64,000 nucleotides of DNA from Cordia subcordata (GCA_028554755.1 JAPTOF010000005.1:18078001-18142000), one strand, 5' to 3'; positions 46,137-58,545 are shown, numbered from the stretch's first letter. Notes: a model not told the origin generated them from the sequence alone. Numbers and translations: made by a program.

Positions 46137-49100
46137 TTAAGATGCCAGGGTAGTTCTTGGGCAGCTGTCTATGGTACAAGCTAGGATGTCTCTGTAGTCC
46201 CTGGAAATTCTAAAAGAGTCGTAAACTTTACCATCCCTGCTCTTTTTATACTGGAACAACAGGTTCGAATGATCAAATGCAGTTAACTTGACAAATCCAT
46301 GGTCATAATCCCTGAAAATACTCCAAGTCGTTTTGAGTTTGGTAAATGGTGAGAGGCTGGCTCCAGCTCCACCAGCAGCTACATGTATCGTCCCGTTCAA
46401 GGTGCCTTTGTAGTAGTGTTTTTCGTTGTTTGTACAAATATTCTGCAGCCAAAGGAATGAAGAAAAATTACAGCATTAGTCTGCAGATGAACTATATATA
46501 GCTGAATCAATGTAGGCATTAAGTATCAGGATTTGCAGTTCAAAGGCAGATTGTTTTAGCTGCTATCTGCAGGGTTCAGAGAAGGTTGGACCCGTTCTGG
46601 AGTCTATTGTATGCAATCTTGCTTGGAATTTTTTCAAGAGGCTGTTTCACGACTCAAATATGTGAAGTTTAAGTCAAACAGCTACAATTTTACCATTGTG
46701 ATAAGGCTTCCCTTCCAAATGAAAACAGTCTAATTAAGTTGAAATGTTGGATGAGGAATAGGACATTCTATTCTGAATTCTGGTACGAAACTGTTGCTGC
46801 AGCTGAGGATCACATCATCGTGTTCTCGCTGGCAAGCAAACTTTGCCTGCTTGTGAACATTCTTAGTCATATGGACATCGCGGAGAAACTAATGTTCTTT
46901 CCACAAATTGGTTAATTTTTAAATTAAAAACCTCCTAGATTTACTACCAATCTACCATGTGATCTCAGATAAGGTTACAAGAATATAAGAATACCCTCGT
47001 AGGAGATTGATACCATTCAGGTTAAAGAATGTAACAGATGACACAAGACACGGCTAAAAGATATAATTCAATTAAGAACTTCACAGATTGGAGAGGCTAC
47101 CTGGTAAATCGGACATGTTCTTTCATAATTGTGGACGTGCCCATATATGGCTATATCCACTTTGTACTTCTGCCAAAGTTTTTGGAGGCTCTCCCTTCCC
47201 ATTGGTTCTGCGAATGATCCTTCGACAGCATAGGATAAATCCGAAGAATAACCTAGCACGCGATGTGCAAGGAATATTAGCCATGGTTGCTTCTGTCTAT
47301 CTGCAGATGCCAGACAGTGCTCAATGAACTTGTACTGCTCTGTTCCCTCTCTCCAGTCGTGTTCTGTATCAGCCACACAGAACCGGAACATGCCGTAGTC
47401 AGTCAAATACCTGTCATATAGAAAGTATATTTAGGGGCATTTATTCATCAACTTTCCAATTAGAAAGGATAAAGAAAATTATGTTGCCCAATAAGCAGAA
47501 AAAGCTACAGTCTGCTTATTGGGCAACATAGATTCAAACAGTTTTTAAGCTTGTTGAGCATGACATACTGTTTTAAGCTTATACATACAAATCATCTTTT
47601 TCCTTTCTCCGAGTTCTGCAGAAAAAAAAAATGCATGTATAAGCTTAGAACAATGTATCATGCTCAAAAAACAGAAAGAGCTATTTGAAACCGTGGCTGA
47701 AAATTCATTAGAAATATTACTTCAGTTAAGCACTGGCAACCACAAATATAACTTCGGAACCTTCTGAGTTCTCGTGACATTTACATAGTTCATGAAGAGT
47801 TCTTGTCTTCTTTTTAGTCTATAGGTTGGGAGGAAAGATAAGTCATTGAAAGTCTCTCGAGCTAAGCATGTCTTCTCATAAGGGATTTATGGTAGAGAAA
47901 AGGAATATGAAAATAATGTTTAGAAGAAACTGCAAGTTTAAAAGAAAATATATTAGAGATGCATCTGCCAATATACGCATACATGTGCATCAGAAAAAGA
48001 AGAAAAAGTTCATCAGAATACCAGAATTTAGCTCTATTTTCAGCAGGAACGTAAAACATTGTTTCCGCCAACACGCCACATTCTCCTCCCGAATCATTGT
48101 TCTCATAGAATGACCCAGTACCAGGCCAGTCGCGCTCATGATTGCCACTGCATGGATGAATCATCAATTAACAGAGGAAAAAGGGCAGGCTTGTTGGTTT
48201 CATAAAAATCTGCTGTATACCTTGCAATCATATAGGGCACAGTTGAAGTAATTGGCTCAATCTGGGAAGTAAACTGGTCCCACTGTGAGAGATACCCATT
48301 GGCATAACAGATGTCTCCAATATGGAAGACTATATCAATGTTTTCCAAATCCTCAATAAGCTGCTTAGTTGTGTTAAGCGATCCAGGTTGAAAATTGTTA
48401 TATTCATTAGAGCCATCAACTTCATCCTGCATCAACAAGAAATAGTATGACATCTTTTTTTTTTTTTTGGTGGAAAGTAAGAAATAGAATGACTTCATAA
48501 ACATTAAGTAAATGAAAGAAGTAGCTTTTTGAACTATTCCACACTAGCTTCTTGAAGTAGGACTGTCGAGCCATTTCTTGGCTAACATCCTTGTACATTG
48601 AATATTTTCTTCAATGAAATCCACTTGCTACTTAGTCAAAAAAAGTAAATGGAAGAATGGTATTATTTGATTTTTGCATGGCAAGAACTTAATAAACTAT
48701 TCCATGCATAATGGTGGAATTTGAAGCTGCATGTTTGTGCAATTACTCATAGAAGCAAACAGATACGACTGAGTAAGCAGGATCAAATAATTATCTCAAT
48801 GCAAGTATCACTACGAAGAACTTGAAACTTAAGTTTCGAAAGGATAGCAGTCCAACATTGAAGAAAGAGAAGTGTGCTCCAGCAGAAAAGCAAAATCATG
48901 ATTTGTAACACCACCTTTTTTTTCCTTTTGTAACACCACCTATGGAAACATTTCTGCATCTTAATATGCATTATTCTACAATAAGAGTTCAAACCTTTCC
49001 CATGTCGCCGAATATGATTACACACTGTAGAGAGTTTTGGCCAGGATAAGGAGATGCCTTGAACTGGTATTCTTGACTCCAAACAACTGTACCATTGAAC

Positions 49101-52100
49101 AATCTATGCCCAAGCTTGTATGTATACCTGCAGTGTCAATGTGTCAGCTGTTTTCTTTATTACTAAGTTATGATCCTCCATGTTAATAAGATAACAAATC
49201 TAAGTCTTGGCAAACACTGAAATCCATCACATGCTATCATCCTTTTACAAGAATTAATGATACAATGCATTCATTTCTTTAATTTCTTGTGCACCAGTAA
49301 AATACTTTTATGGACTTTCTCTTACAGTCCACTTTAGATTAAGGATTAGGAAACAATGGACTTCAGATGCAACATTCAAGCCCTGTATTGGTAAGTTTAA
49401 ACATTCCCATATCTCAAATCTTGAGCCAGATCATCACTAATTTGATAGGTGTTGTTAAAGGATTCGAACTCCTTAGTAAATTGGTGTTATTTGAAATGTT
49501 GGCAAACCATCTCGAGCTAGTTAAATATGCCGGAAGAAAAACCTCAAAAATTCTCAGCTATATCATCTTTTACAATTTTTATGAATTATTTATTTACTTT
49601 TTCACTTGTGCAGGTCATAAAAATGACGAATTTTAAATCTTTGATTCAAAAGACGTATTTTCCCTGGTAGACAATTTGACTTAAGCATTAATCAGAGTGA
49701 ACGCATCCTTTAAAATAATAAGATCACAAGTAATAGGATCCACTAGTATCAAATATATGTCTTTTTTATGCTTGGCGTCATATTCAAACTTACGTCGACT
49801 TTCAAAATATAGAAGTATCCACTAGTGTCAAATATATCTCTGTCTTTTTTATGCTTGGTGTCATATTCAAACTTACATTGACTTTCACAATGTAGAAGTA
49901 GTATAGTAGAGAACATATCATACACTAAGTTGGGCCATAGTTCCTTCAGGAAACTGGTGTGAATGAATCCAGGATCACGCCACCCAACAGTCCTTGCTGG
50001 TGCACCTGCAGTTGTGAATTATTTGACAAAACTGTCACAAAACTTAAGATGAGAATTCTTTGCTGACTTCAATTAATGAACTTTCACTTTGCAGGCCCTG
50101 TCTGATTGGAAAACAACTCAAAATGCTAAAAAAAGTTAAAAAGGGAAAGGATATGGCGCACCACACATGCTGCCACGATCAAAAGTCAATGTTCCAGCCA
50201 CAGAGCATTTCTGTTCTCTTCCTTTCAGACCCCATTCAACAAAAGGCTCAGCTTGATCAATTCCATATCCACTTGTCCATGTCACGGTCATCTATGTGCC
50301 AAATTTCGAGTGTTTCATTTCCTCAAGTTGTAGAAGAATCCATAAAGGATATGAAGACTAGCAGAGCCAGTATTGGTTCTAGTAACATTTATTCCGGGAC
50401 AGAAGAGAAAATCAATAGAGAAGGCATATTAGGATGCTGTATTTCTTTCCTGCCTGAAGCATATTTTCCCCTTAATTTCTAATGTCTTGTTAGCAAAAAT
50501 GCAAGAAAAAACATATTTTCCCCTTAATTTCTAATGTCTTAAAAGCAAAAATTGCAACAAAATTGGAGGGAGTGGAATAGGAGGATCCGTGAGCATTTGG
50601 TCACGTGTGAGGAACAACTGCTTGATAATATTCTTTTTGATGTTAAACAGAACTTTTTGTACATAAGAAATTTAGGAATAGTGCTTTTAATAGGGCCATT
50701 TGTAAAGTCTGGAATATACATAGGGAGATTCTGGCCTAATTTTCTTTTGTTCCCTCTGGGATTGTTCTGTACATGTTGTTGATATCAATGGTTTCTTGCT
50801 TACTTAGCCAGAAAAAGAGAAAAAGAAACAGACTTACTTCATTCCATGTCTTTCCTTGCGCCAAGCGTGGGTATACTGGTGCATTTGGATTTGCAAAGGC
50901 GACTTTATTTGATAAAGCCACTAGCTTTGGCTGTTGAATTAGGAGAAACACAACAAGTATTTATGGCAATGAAAAGGGATAAGAAAGTGATGATCCGCAA
51001 ACATAATTCTGTGGTGGAATTCAATCCAAACGTGTCCAAGCAAATAAATCGAGCAGAATAAGAACAAAAATGAACTTTCTATGCCACTGGACAGGATGTA
51101 TTATATAGTGTGTACAAAGTTTTTTACAGCTAGCCTTCTCAAAGTACAGCTATGTTGCATCATAAACCCTGTTTTGGGATCACAAGATAGACAGAGAGTA
51201 AGCACAAAGAATTGCTTTACAAGATTACTAAAAGATTCAGTTCAAAGAATGAGCCTTTCACGACTATGATCATTCATGTATGAAGCGAGCTCATCCATGA
51301 TCATTCATTTACGAAGCAAGCCGAGTATAAGCGCAAAAATAGGACTCTTGTGGTAAATGAACCAAGCATGAGCACAACTTTCATTTGGCTAATGATCACA
51401 TTCATTATAATAAGTTCATATAATGTTTCAAATTTATTTGAAAATACAAAGTGTACAATATCTTTAAGTTAATATTTGTAGGCTTCCATATTAAATCATA
51501 TTAATGCAGAGTGTAGAGGTTTTCTTCTTATTTATGCTCAAGACACAGTTTTGGTATATTTATAATGCTTGTTTTTAGTTTCTTTATATATTTATATTTT
51601 AAATGTCACTTTTTGGTCTAATGAACATGTTATAAAAGTAGGGATGGGAGAACTATTCATGAATGTTTATGAACAACTCATGTGAGTCGAACACGAACCA
51701 ATTTTAAGCTTGTCATAAACACTGGCCAAGCATGACACCTATCTGTTCAGCTTGGCTTGATTCATTTGCATCCTAATTTTGGTTAGCTTGAAAGAAATAA
51801 AGAACCCAAGAAATATGAAATTGAGAATTAATAGAGGCAATATTTATCTCCTTAAAAGTACTTCTACCAATAGAAATTGTTTGACAACTATAAGAATTAG
51901 ATAGAATTACTAGTAAGTTATTCATATGGAGATCGTCAAAGTGCCATATGTAGCAAGCAACATTATGAAGACTGAATAGGAGTCAAGAGCAAATATAATG
52001 ACAGCCACATCCATACGTTTGACAGTCCACCAGAAAACATGGCAAAAGAGAAGTCTGATCTCTGGTTGATCAATAGAAGCTTCAACGATCCTTTCCCTGT

Positions 52101-52960
52101 GTGTCTGTACTCAGGATTGCTATGGTTTGCATATTGATACTGCAAAATGAAGTGAAGCTGATTGTTGAAATTTACGGCCTCTCTTTGCCAAGAGAAAAAG
52201 CATGCCTGAAAGCAAAGGAATTCCATGGCACAAGAGAATAGAACAAACCTTTATTGGTGCTGTACATAAAAATGGTGGAGCTACTCTTGAGTTTTCACGG
52301 AGGCAGGTCGATGCACTGAATAAAATTGTTAAGAGATGTTATAATAAGCTATGAGGCTGGATCACATGTGCTAAAAAGGATATTATCAAAAGACAGAACT
52401 TTACATGAGAAACTAATAATTACCAACACAAACTAAATTATAGTATCTTTACCTGAAATTGGCAGGAGAAAATACTCCGATCCAATCGTCAACTGATGGG
52501 TTCGAGATTCCATACTCTAAATTCACCCACTCTTTGTTTCCTCCCTAAAACAGAGAGGAAGTTTTTGCAGGTTTAGTAATTACAGCAACATGGCTGTTCA
52601 AAAGTCTTGCTTAATGTCACCTAGGCAAGATGTGTCACTTCTGAGTGCCAAACTCTTAAAGCATACAATTAGAAACTACTGCAGGGTACAAAATGATGCA
52701 TTCTTCATGTCTTGATCACAATTTTCTGTCGCATTCTCTACAGGAAATCGAAAAAAAAAAAAAAAAACTGTTGCATCATACTTGAGACTTACATTTGATC
52801 CAAGAACTATAGGAGAGGCCTTAATGTAAGCCTGTTCATCAATGTCGATAACAGCCTTGTGGATTTCTATCATCGAAAGAGGTTGCACCCCATGTGATGT
52901 AACTCCTCGCGGGCTCACCAGAGCCCGCAAAATTACCAGCAAAGTCAAGAAGACTCGCAT
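46137..52960 (-). CDS. Purple acid phosphatase, PAP1/PAP27 type
   Basis: Twelve coding exons on the minus strand: 52793-52960, 52453-52544, 52249-52315, 52017-52139, 50838-50930, 50162-50291, 49924-50005, 48995-49127, 48221-48426, 48022-48147, 47101-47410 and 46137-46442. All are GT-AG and in phase, giving 611 aa. A signal peptide (MRVFLTLLVILRALVS) precedes an N-terminal beta domain (WVNLEYGISNPSVDDWIGVFSP), a fibronectin-like part (MTVTWTSGYGIDQAEPFVEWG) and the metallophosphatase domain. The metal ligands are FGDMG (D293), GDICY (D334, Y337), GNHE (N367), LAHR (H456) and GHVH (H498, H500). The HYxEGE segment of active plant enzymes is SYAVEGS here, losing the catalytic His, as in relatives labelled probably inactive. 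It is likely secreted or apoplastic. A splice acceptor just before ATG 52,960 and a donor at about 53,693 suggest a 5'UTR intron. Confidence 0.94.
47481..47692. repeat. Double hairpin (foldback) in the phosphatase intron
   Basis: Two adjacent inverted repeats lie in the intron between exons 10 and 11. The first has perfect 19-bp arms ATGTTGCCCAATAAGCAGA (47,481-47,499) and its complement (47,511-47,529) around an 11-nt loop. The second has arms of about 57 nt (47,531-47,586 and 47,635-47,692) with scattered mismatches, sharing TTTAAGCTTATACAT and TTGAGCATGA-type blocks, around a loop of about 48 nt. It is most likely a MITE-derived foldback; a hairpin RNA is possible. Confidence 0.7.
49738..49899. 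repeat. Tandem duplication in a phosphatase intron
   Basis: Two units of about 80 bp (49,738-49,816 and 49,817-49,899), each starting ATCCACTAGT and ending AGAAGT, lie in the intron between exons 7 and 8. They differ by a few substitutions and a 4-bp insertion. Confidence 0.8.
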
Positions 52961-53429
52961 TACAACCCACCTAACATGTAAAACCAATCAAAGCAGAGAG
53001 AACTACATAGATCATCAACATTTTACGAAAAACAGACGCAAAAACTGCTACTACTTACATTACCATTACAAAGAAAAAAACTTTAGACACTAGCTCAATG
53101 CACTATCATAAAAATCTAGTTGCGAAGCCAAGCAAGTAGGTGTTAAAAAATTCTGGAGTTGTATTCTTGCAAAAATTACGGAGACCTTAAAATGAATCTG
53201 ACTCTTACTCGACCCGCCAATACTGGTAGGTTTTATGCACTGGACTACTCTATAAATCAGCAAGCAACAAAAGAAAATCCGCCAAGACAGACAGAGCCAC
53301 ACTGAAAGACCTCATTGCCTACATAATAATGGTATTTCCTCATTTAAATCATTGAGGCGGAGGGGTCTGCCTCCTCCCCGGACTTGCCTGCAGCAGGTCC
53401 CACAATTCCACGGACCCGCCAAAACTCTA

Positions 53430-53548
53430 AAAAAAGCTTAGTTTCAGCTTTTATCCAGAAGCCAAAATTTTGAATATCCTAAAAGAACACTTTTCTCAAA
53501 AATTATACAGAAAATTGTTTTTTAACAAAGTCAATCCAAACGATCGCA
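53430..53548. mobile_element. GTTTGGAT-type MITE remnant
   Basis: The right end AAAGTCAATCCAAACGATCG matches the family end, and the left end (AAAAAAAGCTTAGTTTCAGC) is degenerate. It lies inside the predicted 5'UTR intron of the phosphatase gene. Confidence 0.4.
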
Positions 53549-54904
53549 GACGCTAAAAACACACGCAGACTGACAGTAGACTGAAAATCAGGCCACTGGG
53601 TATCCAAAACTGATGCTATACCAATTCAACAATCACTAACATGCATATAACTGAAAACAGGTTGATATTATACAGACTGAGAAAGAAGACTGACCTTCTA
53701 AGTCCCAACGGTATGGAAATTGAAACTGAAAGAAGCAATGACACTATGGTGAATATTGAAGTGGTTAAGTGTCAGTGCTAGGAATTTGTGACGTGTTTAT
53801 TCTATTACCAATACTACAAAAAAGTTACAGGTCATAGGATGTTTTTGGAATCTTTCATGGAAGATTCGGGGAATTGTCCTTTGTTCATAATCAAATTATT
53901 GGTTTTCATGATTTCGATATTCCGGAATTATCCTAACGAATGAGCATCTTCTCATAATTATATGTAGACCAGATGAAATAATTGTTAACTATCCAAAACA
54001 TCTAAAATGTTTAATCTTCGATTTTTCACGATTAGAGGAAGATTAAAGTCAAGAGCAACACATGTAAAGATGTTAATTCAATATAGGAATTAATTTGTTT
54101 TCTTATCACAAAATTTGAGGAATTTGATGTTTGATTGGGTAGAACGTCGCCCTCCGAAACTGACTTGTATTTGAAGTAAAAATTTTTATTATACTAGAAA
54201 GAACGTCACCCTCTGAAGCTGACTTGTATTTGAAGTAAAAAATTTTATTGTACTAGAAGGAAAAAGTTAAAAGACAGTTGAAAAGGTAACATATAGCAAT
54301 GCACGTAAAATATTTTTTCTATTTAAATGCTTCCCTCATTTATCTTTCAATCAAACAAATCATTCGCTCGCTTGTAAATCTTCAAGTTACCACCTCATCT
54401 GAAAATTTAACCTTATAGAGAGGATATTGGTTTATTTATTTATTGTGTTAACAGTAATGTTGTAAAGAATTGATTTATAGAATGTCACAAATACTTGGAG
54501 ATAATAATCGTGAAAAAAACGAGATCTTGATCTCCTAATAACATTATAAAGATATGAGGTAATAGGCGAATTTTAATGGTGACAAAATAAATAATACGAG
54601 ACATTTTTTTCCCTTCTTTCAGAGACTACGTTGATTTAAACATGAATCCTTCTAGGAGATGACAAATTAAACACATTTGTTGGAGTCCATTTGACTAATG
54701 GAATATTACATTTTGATTAAAGGCATGAAGCTGGTATTTCAAATGTCCCACTCTCAGAAACAAGAAATTTTTAGAGCTGAGAAATCAGGAGAAGATGAAT
54801 TGTTGTATGACATCAAAAGTGCACTCATCAGCTAGGGTTTGTGGAGGGCTTCCCCAATGCATGGTTCTTGAAACTATATAGAAATTATCACCGCCTCTCG
54901 TGCT
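53549..54904. other. Intergenic sequence between the phosphatase and WAK-type genes
   Basis: The lower part holds the probable 5'UTR exon and promoter of the minus-strand phosphatase gene (about 53,690-53,800). A 59-bp unit beginning AGAACGTC(G/A)CCCTC is tandemly duplicated at 54,141-54,199 and 54,200-54,258. No other gene was seen; the last few hundred bases are probably the 3'UTR of the WAK-type gene. Confidence 0.45.
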
Positions 54905-56345
54905 TTATATGAGAAGCATCACCCAACAGAGCAAAAATCCTAAAACTGAGAAAACAATGAAAATGTTATTCTTGATAAATCACATTAAAGTAAATTGTTC
55001 AAAACTATTTTAACGACTTTATGAGAGAATTTTCATATAACTAGATGCATTTTCCCCGCACCAAGGCCGCAATTGGATTGGCTGCTTTTAATGCGTCTTT
55101 TTCTATTATTTTCGAAGAAGCGTTTTCTTTTTTTAAAAAAAAAGCTAAGGGCTTGGATTCTGGAAAAAAAAGTTAAATTTGAAGTAGAATTTCAATTTTC
55201 TTTGAAACTAAACCGCATAGTTATCATAAAAGAATATGTATTTTTTTAAAAGATATTTTTATTAAAAAATTAATCTAAACCGACCGTAACCTACTCATCG
55301 GGCATCAAACAATTAAAAACATGAAAGTATATCCAAAATTCTTTAGTCAAAGAAGCCCTTTTAGCTAGTCTAAAAGCTAATGTCACAAAGTAAAGAATAA
55401 ACCAAAAAGGTGTTGTCATTTTACCTCCAAAATGGATGCTGGTTTGAATTTGTTGTCTCCATGTCCCACTCCAAGCATATCCTGATCACATCACAACGAA
55501 TATCAACTTGGCTATAGAAAAAAAGATAAAAAATTCTAGGCCCCAAATTAATGGAGCCTCACATGCAACATGAAGAAACTTTGAAGGAAAATGGAAATCT
55601 TTATTTAAATCTCGGAAAACAAAAGAAACATTAATGGGTTAGTTTACGAGTGGAGCGCATGGTGAACAGTTTGAGTTAAAATCATATACTAAATTAATCT
55701 TTTTAAGATCAATCTTGGTACATTTCATATGTGCCTAATAATTAACTCGAACAACATTTCTTTCGGGACAAACTGAAGAATTTTCCATTTTCGTTTTTCT
55801 TGTAAGAACGAAAAAAAAAAAAGGAAGAAGAAGAAAAAAAAAAAAAAAGAGTGAGGAAAATTGTTGAATTAACCAACCTCGGCCATAGCAATTGATGGTT
55901 GAGTTGACACCATTTTTACAAATACAAGCAAAACTCTGATTAAAACCTGAAAATCCACAGAAGCCACCACTCTCCTCACAATTCTTGCATTCATCACTGT
56001 AATATGAGTCATTGTACTGCAAAGAAACACCATATTGCCATCTCATTGGGTCACCTTCATCACCACCGAACCCATAAATGGATGTATAAGATGAGCACTG
56101 AAGCTTAGGCAGATCCAAACCATAGCCTCCACCAATTGCAGTTGGTGGATTATAAACACAGCAGGTGCTTATTGGAGCATTGGGTTCCAACCCAATCCCT
56201 GTCACCCCTTTGCAAGAGTACAAACCTCTGCACACTTTCATGCCTGAACCTGCATGGCGCAGCCGGATTCCAAGGTTAGCAGGACACATTTATGTATAAA
56301 GAAGAAATGAATAAACTAAGTATTTGGTTCCTTACCTTTAACCCT

Positions 56346-56390
<45 letters not shown>

Positions 56391-57408
56391 CCTTTGTCTT
56401 TAAAATGCGACAATTTAATTTTTTATTTTTGTAATTTGTGACACTTTTAATTCTATAATCAAAAGAATCAAAATTTTTATGAGATTAGGACTATTGTTGT
56501 TACAAATTACAAAGCTAATGGACTAACACAATCTCAGAAATTGCAAAAAAACAAGAGATTGATATTGTCACTAATTACAAACTAAAAAAATGTTTTTTCT
56601 TTTTTGAACATAGGACTAACGGTGTAATTAATTTGCAAAGATGAGGGTTTAAAAATTGCCACATTTTAAGAATAACTGGCTTAATTGCCAAAAAAAAAAT
56701 CACAAATAAAATATCAAATGAGTCATTTAGCCAAAAATAATTAGGGCTCACTTGGATTAGTTTCTTTTAAAAGTGTTTTTTTTTTCTAATACTTTTCTAA
56801 AAAGTGTTTTTTGCCTGAAGTTTCACTTTTTTTCAAAATCTAATCCTACTTATTGTAAAAAAAAAAAAAAATACTTTTTTCAATGAAAAAGTAATCTAAA
56901 CAGGCCAATAATATTATAATCACACATTGGAACACACAAGAAACAGAGAATTCATGATTCCTGGACCTGTGTTGCACAAGTCTTCATTCTTATCAAACAC
57001 CGGAGATGTGGTGGAGCAGCCAAGCAACACAAAGATGTTATCCGGCAGAATGGTGAAAGGGCTGGCACGATCCAAGGTGAAGCTGCCAGACATCTGCATG
57101 GAGGAGCAAGTGGACATGAAAGGGTCTGCAATGGTGAGAGTGTTGGCCGAGTAATCAATGGAGGACACTTGATAGATGCCAGTGGCTGTGGTGAACTCAA
57201 CTGTCCCTGCAGAGTCGCACCTGATGTATCTGCCAAAGTCTGGGTGGCCACACCCAAAGCCTGACCCAAATGGGAACTTTATGTGGATGCCGCCACAAGT
57301 TTCTTGGCATGTGCCATTGAGTGGGATGATGCTTGGAGCTGCTTCAAGATGTTGAAGAATCAGGAGGAGCACAGAGAGTGTTTGCCATGGAAATGTTGGA
57401 GGTGACAT
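54905..57408 (-). CDS. WAK galacturonan-binding protein without kinase domain
   Basis: Four coding exons on the minus strand: 56967-57408, 55878-56249, 55425-55481 and 54905-54939. GT-AG junctions are in phase, giving 301 aa. The N-terminus is a signal peptide (MSPPTFPWQTLSVLLLILQ). A GUB_WAK_bind domain follows (CQETCGGIHIKFPFGSGFGCGHPDFGRY region, with paired Cys). Then come a second Cys-rich part (CCVYNPP, GDPMRWQYGVSLQYNDSY) and a WAK-associated C-terminal motif (CKNCEESGGFCGF, CICKNG). The protein ends in a short hydrophobic tail (GGFLLCWVMLLI), which may anchor it. No kinase follows. Related domains in wall-associated kinases bind pectin galacturonan. The last two small exons were chosen because read-through of exon 2 enters a poly(T) tract with low-complexity Phe. 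They rest on frame, splice sites and expected length, so the tail is less sure than the rest. Confidence 0.85.
55065..55287. mobile_element. GTTTGGAT-type MITE in intron 3 of the WAK-type gene
   Basis: The left end GGCCGCAATTGGATTGGCTG is complementary to the right end AATTAATCTAAACCGACCG. It is a noncoding foldback of about 223 bp. Confidence 0.6.
56350..56388. repeat. (TA)n microsatellite in intron 1 of the WAK-type gene
   Basis: About 19 uninterrupted TA dinucleotides. Confidence 0.9.
56744..56906. mobile_element. GTTTGGAT-type MITE in intron 1 of the WAK-type gene
   Basis: The left end GGGCTCACTTGGATTAGTTT, preceded by TTA, is complementary to the right end AAGTAATCTAAACAGGCC. It is about 163 bp, one of the shorter family members, and ends about 60 bp from the exon 1 donor. 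Confidence 0.65.
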
Positions 57409-57766
57409 TGATGGTGAAGGCCAGTTAAAGAGTTACTGCTGAACAAGGAATGGGCAGCAAACGATTACAGGTGAAGGGAGTTTAACATATAAAAGACGAG
57501 GGATGTGTATCGAGAAATTAATAGATGTGTGGTTTAATTGGCTAATATGAGTTTAGATGAGTTTCTAAGATCTTGAATTTTTGACTTAATTGCTTTACTC
57601 ATTGGGCTATTTGAGCAAAATAGGAGGGGTGAAACGTGGTTTAGGATACCATCATTTAGCTAGCCTCCACCTCTCTTGTCAAAAAAAAAGTTTTGTTACA
57701 AACACGGCTAGGTGCTTTCTTGGATAGTGATATATGTCACTTTTAATTAGATTTATATTTCATTTT

Positions 57767-58481
57767 AGAGAGAATGCTATTTTTCCCCATGAGTTATAGC
57801 ATAAAACCCAACCTCCCCCGTGAACTCTTATTTTTACTCAATTTTCCATCATATTAAGTTATACCAAATAATTCCTTATTTTAATTATTCTTTTAGTTTT
57901 TGTTTTATGTTTCTAAGTTAGTTCATTGTAAAAAATTATACTTTGATTTAAAAAAATTATTTTGATATATATATATACACACATATATATGTAAAAGAAG
58001 ATTTTATTTTATTTTTTTAATTTTGTAGAATAAATTATTTTTTGTTTTTTAATTTTTATTTTAAATATTTAGTTGATGGAAACAGAATGCGCTAGCTATG
58101 ATTGAAAAAAATGTTTTAGTTTGAGATGTATATATATTAAAAAACTTATTTGAAAGTGAATTTAATTTTTCTCTAATGTGTGTAGGGCAATTTTTGTAAA
58201 ATAAGTAGCTCTTCATTTCCTTCTTATTTTGAAATTATTTTTTTTGTAATTTTTTATTTTACTATTGACTCATTTATTGAATGATTTTATTAATTTTTTT
58301 GTCTATTACTTTTCTTTTTTTTTTAGATTATAAAAATTTTTAAAAAAATAAAAATGTCTTTAATTAATATAAGAATTTGTTTGGCAAGATTAAAGTATGG
58401 GGGATTATGGGTAAAAGTAAAAACTTTATGGGAGAGTTTCGGAATTATGCTACAACCTATGGGGAAAAATGGCTTTCTCCC
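57767..58481. mobile_element. Non-autonomous TIR element, 0.7 kb, 9-bp target duplication
   Basis: The left end GAGAGAATGCTATTTTTCCC and the right end, read on the minus strand as GGGAGAAAGCCATTTTTCCC, start inverted repeats of about 75 bp that also share GTT(A/G)TAGCATAA. The 9-bp TTTCATTTT lies outside both ends (57,758-57,766 and 58,482-58,490). The inside is AT-rich and noncoding. A 9-bp duplication with long TIRs suggests a Mutator-like MITE. Confidence 0.75.
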
Positions 58482-58545
58482 TTTCATTTTGCAAGTCTCA
58501 TGGTAATTTGAGATTGTTTGTACGAAAAATGTTTAGAAGAATAAT

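Noticed and set aside
50060..50482. 140-codon plus-strand frame
   Set aside because: It lies antisense to exon 6 of the purple acid phosphatase and has no recognisable domain.
55735..55877. Read-through extension of WAK-type exon 2 with a Phe-rich segment
   Set aside because: It crosses an A/T homopolymer and a good GT donor; splicing to two small downstream exons restores a family-like end and the expected length.
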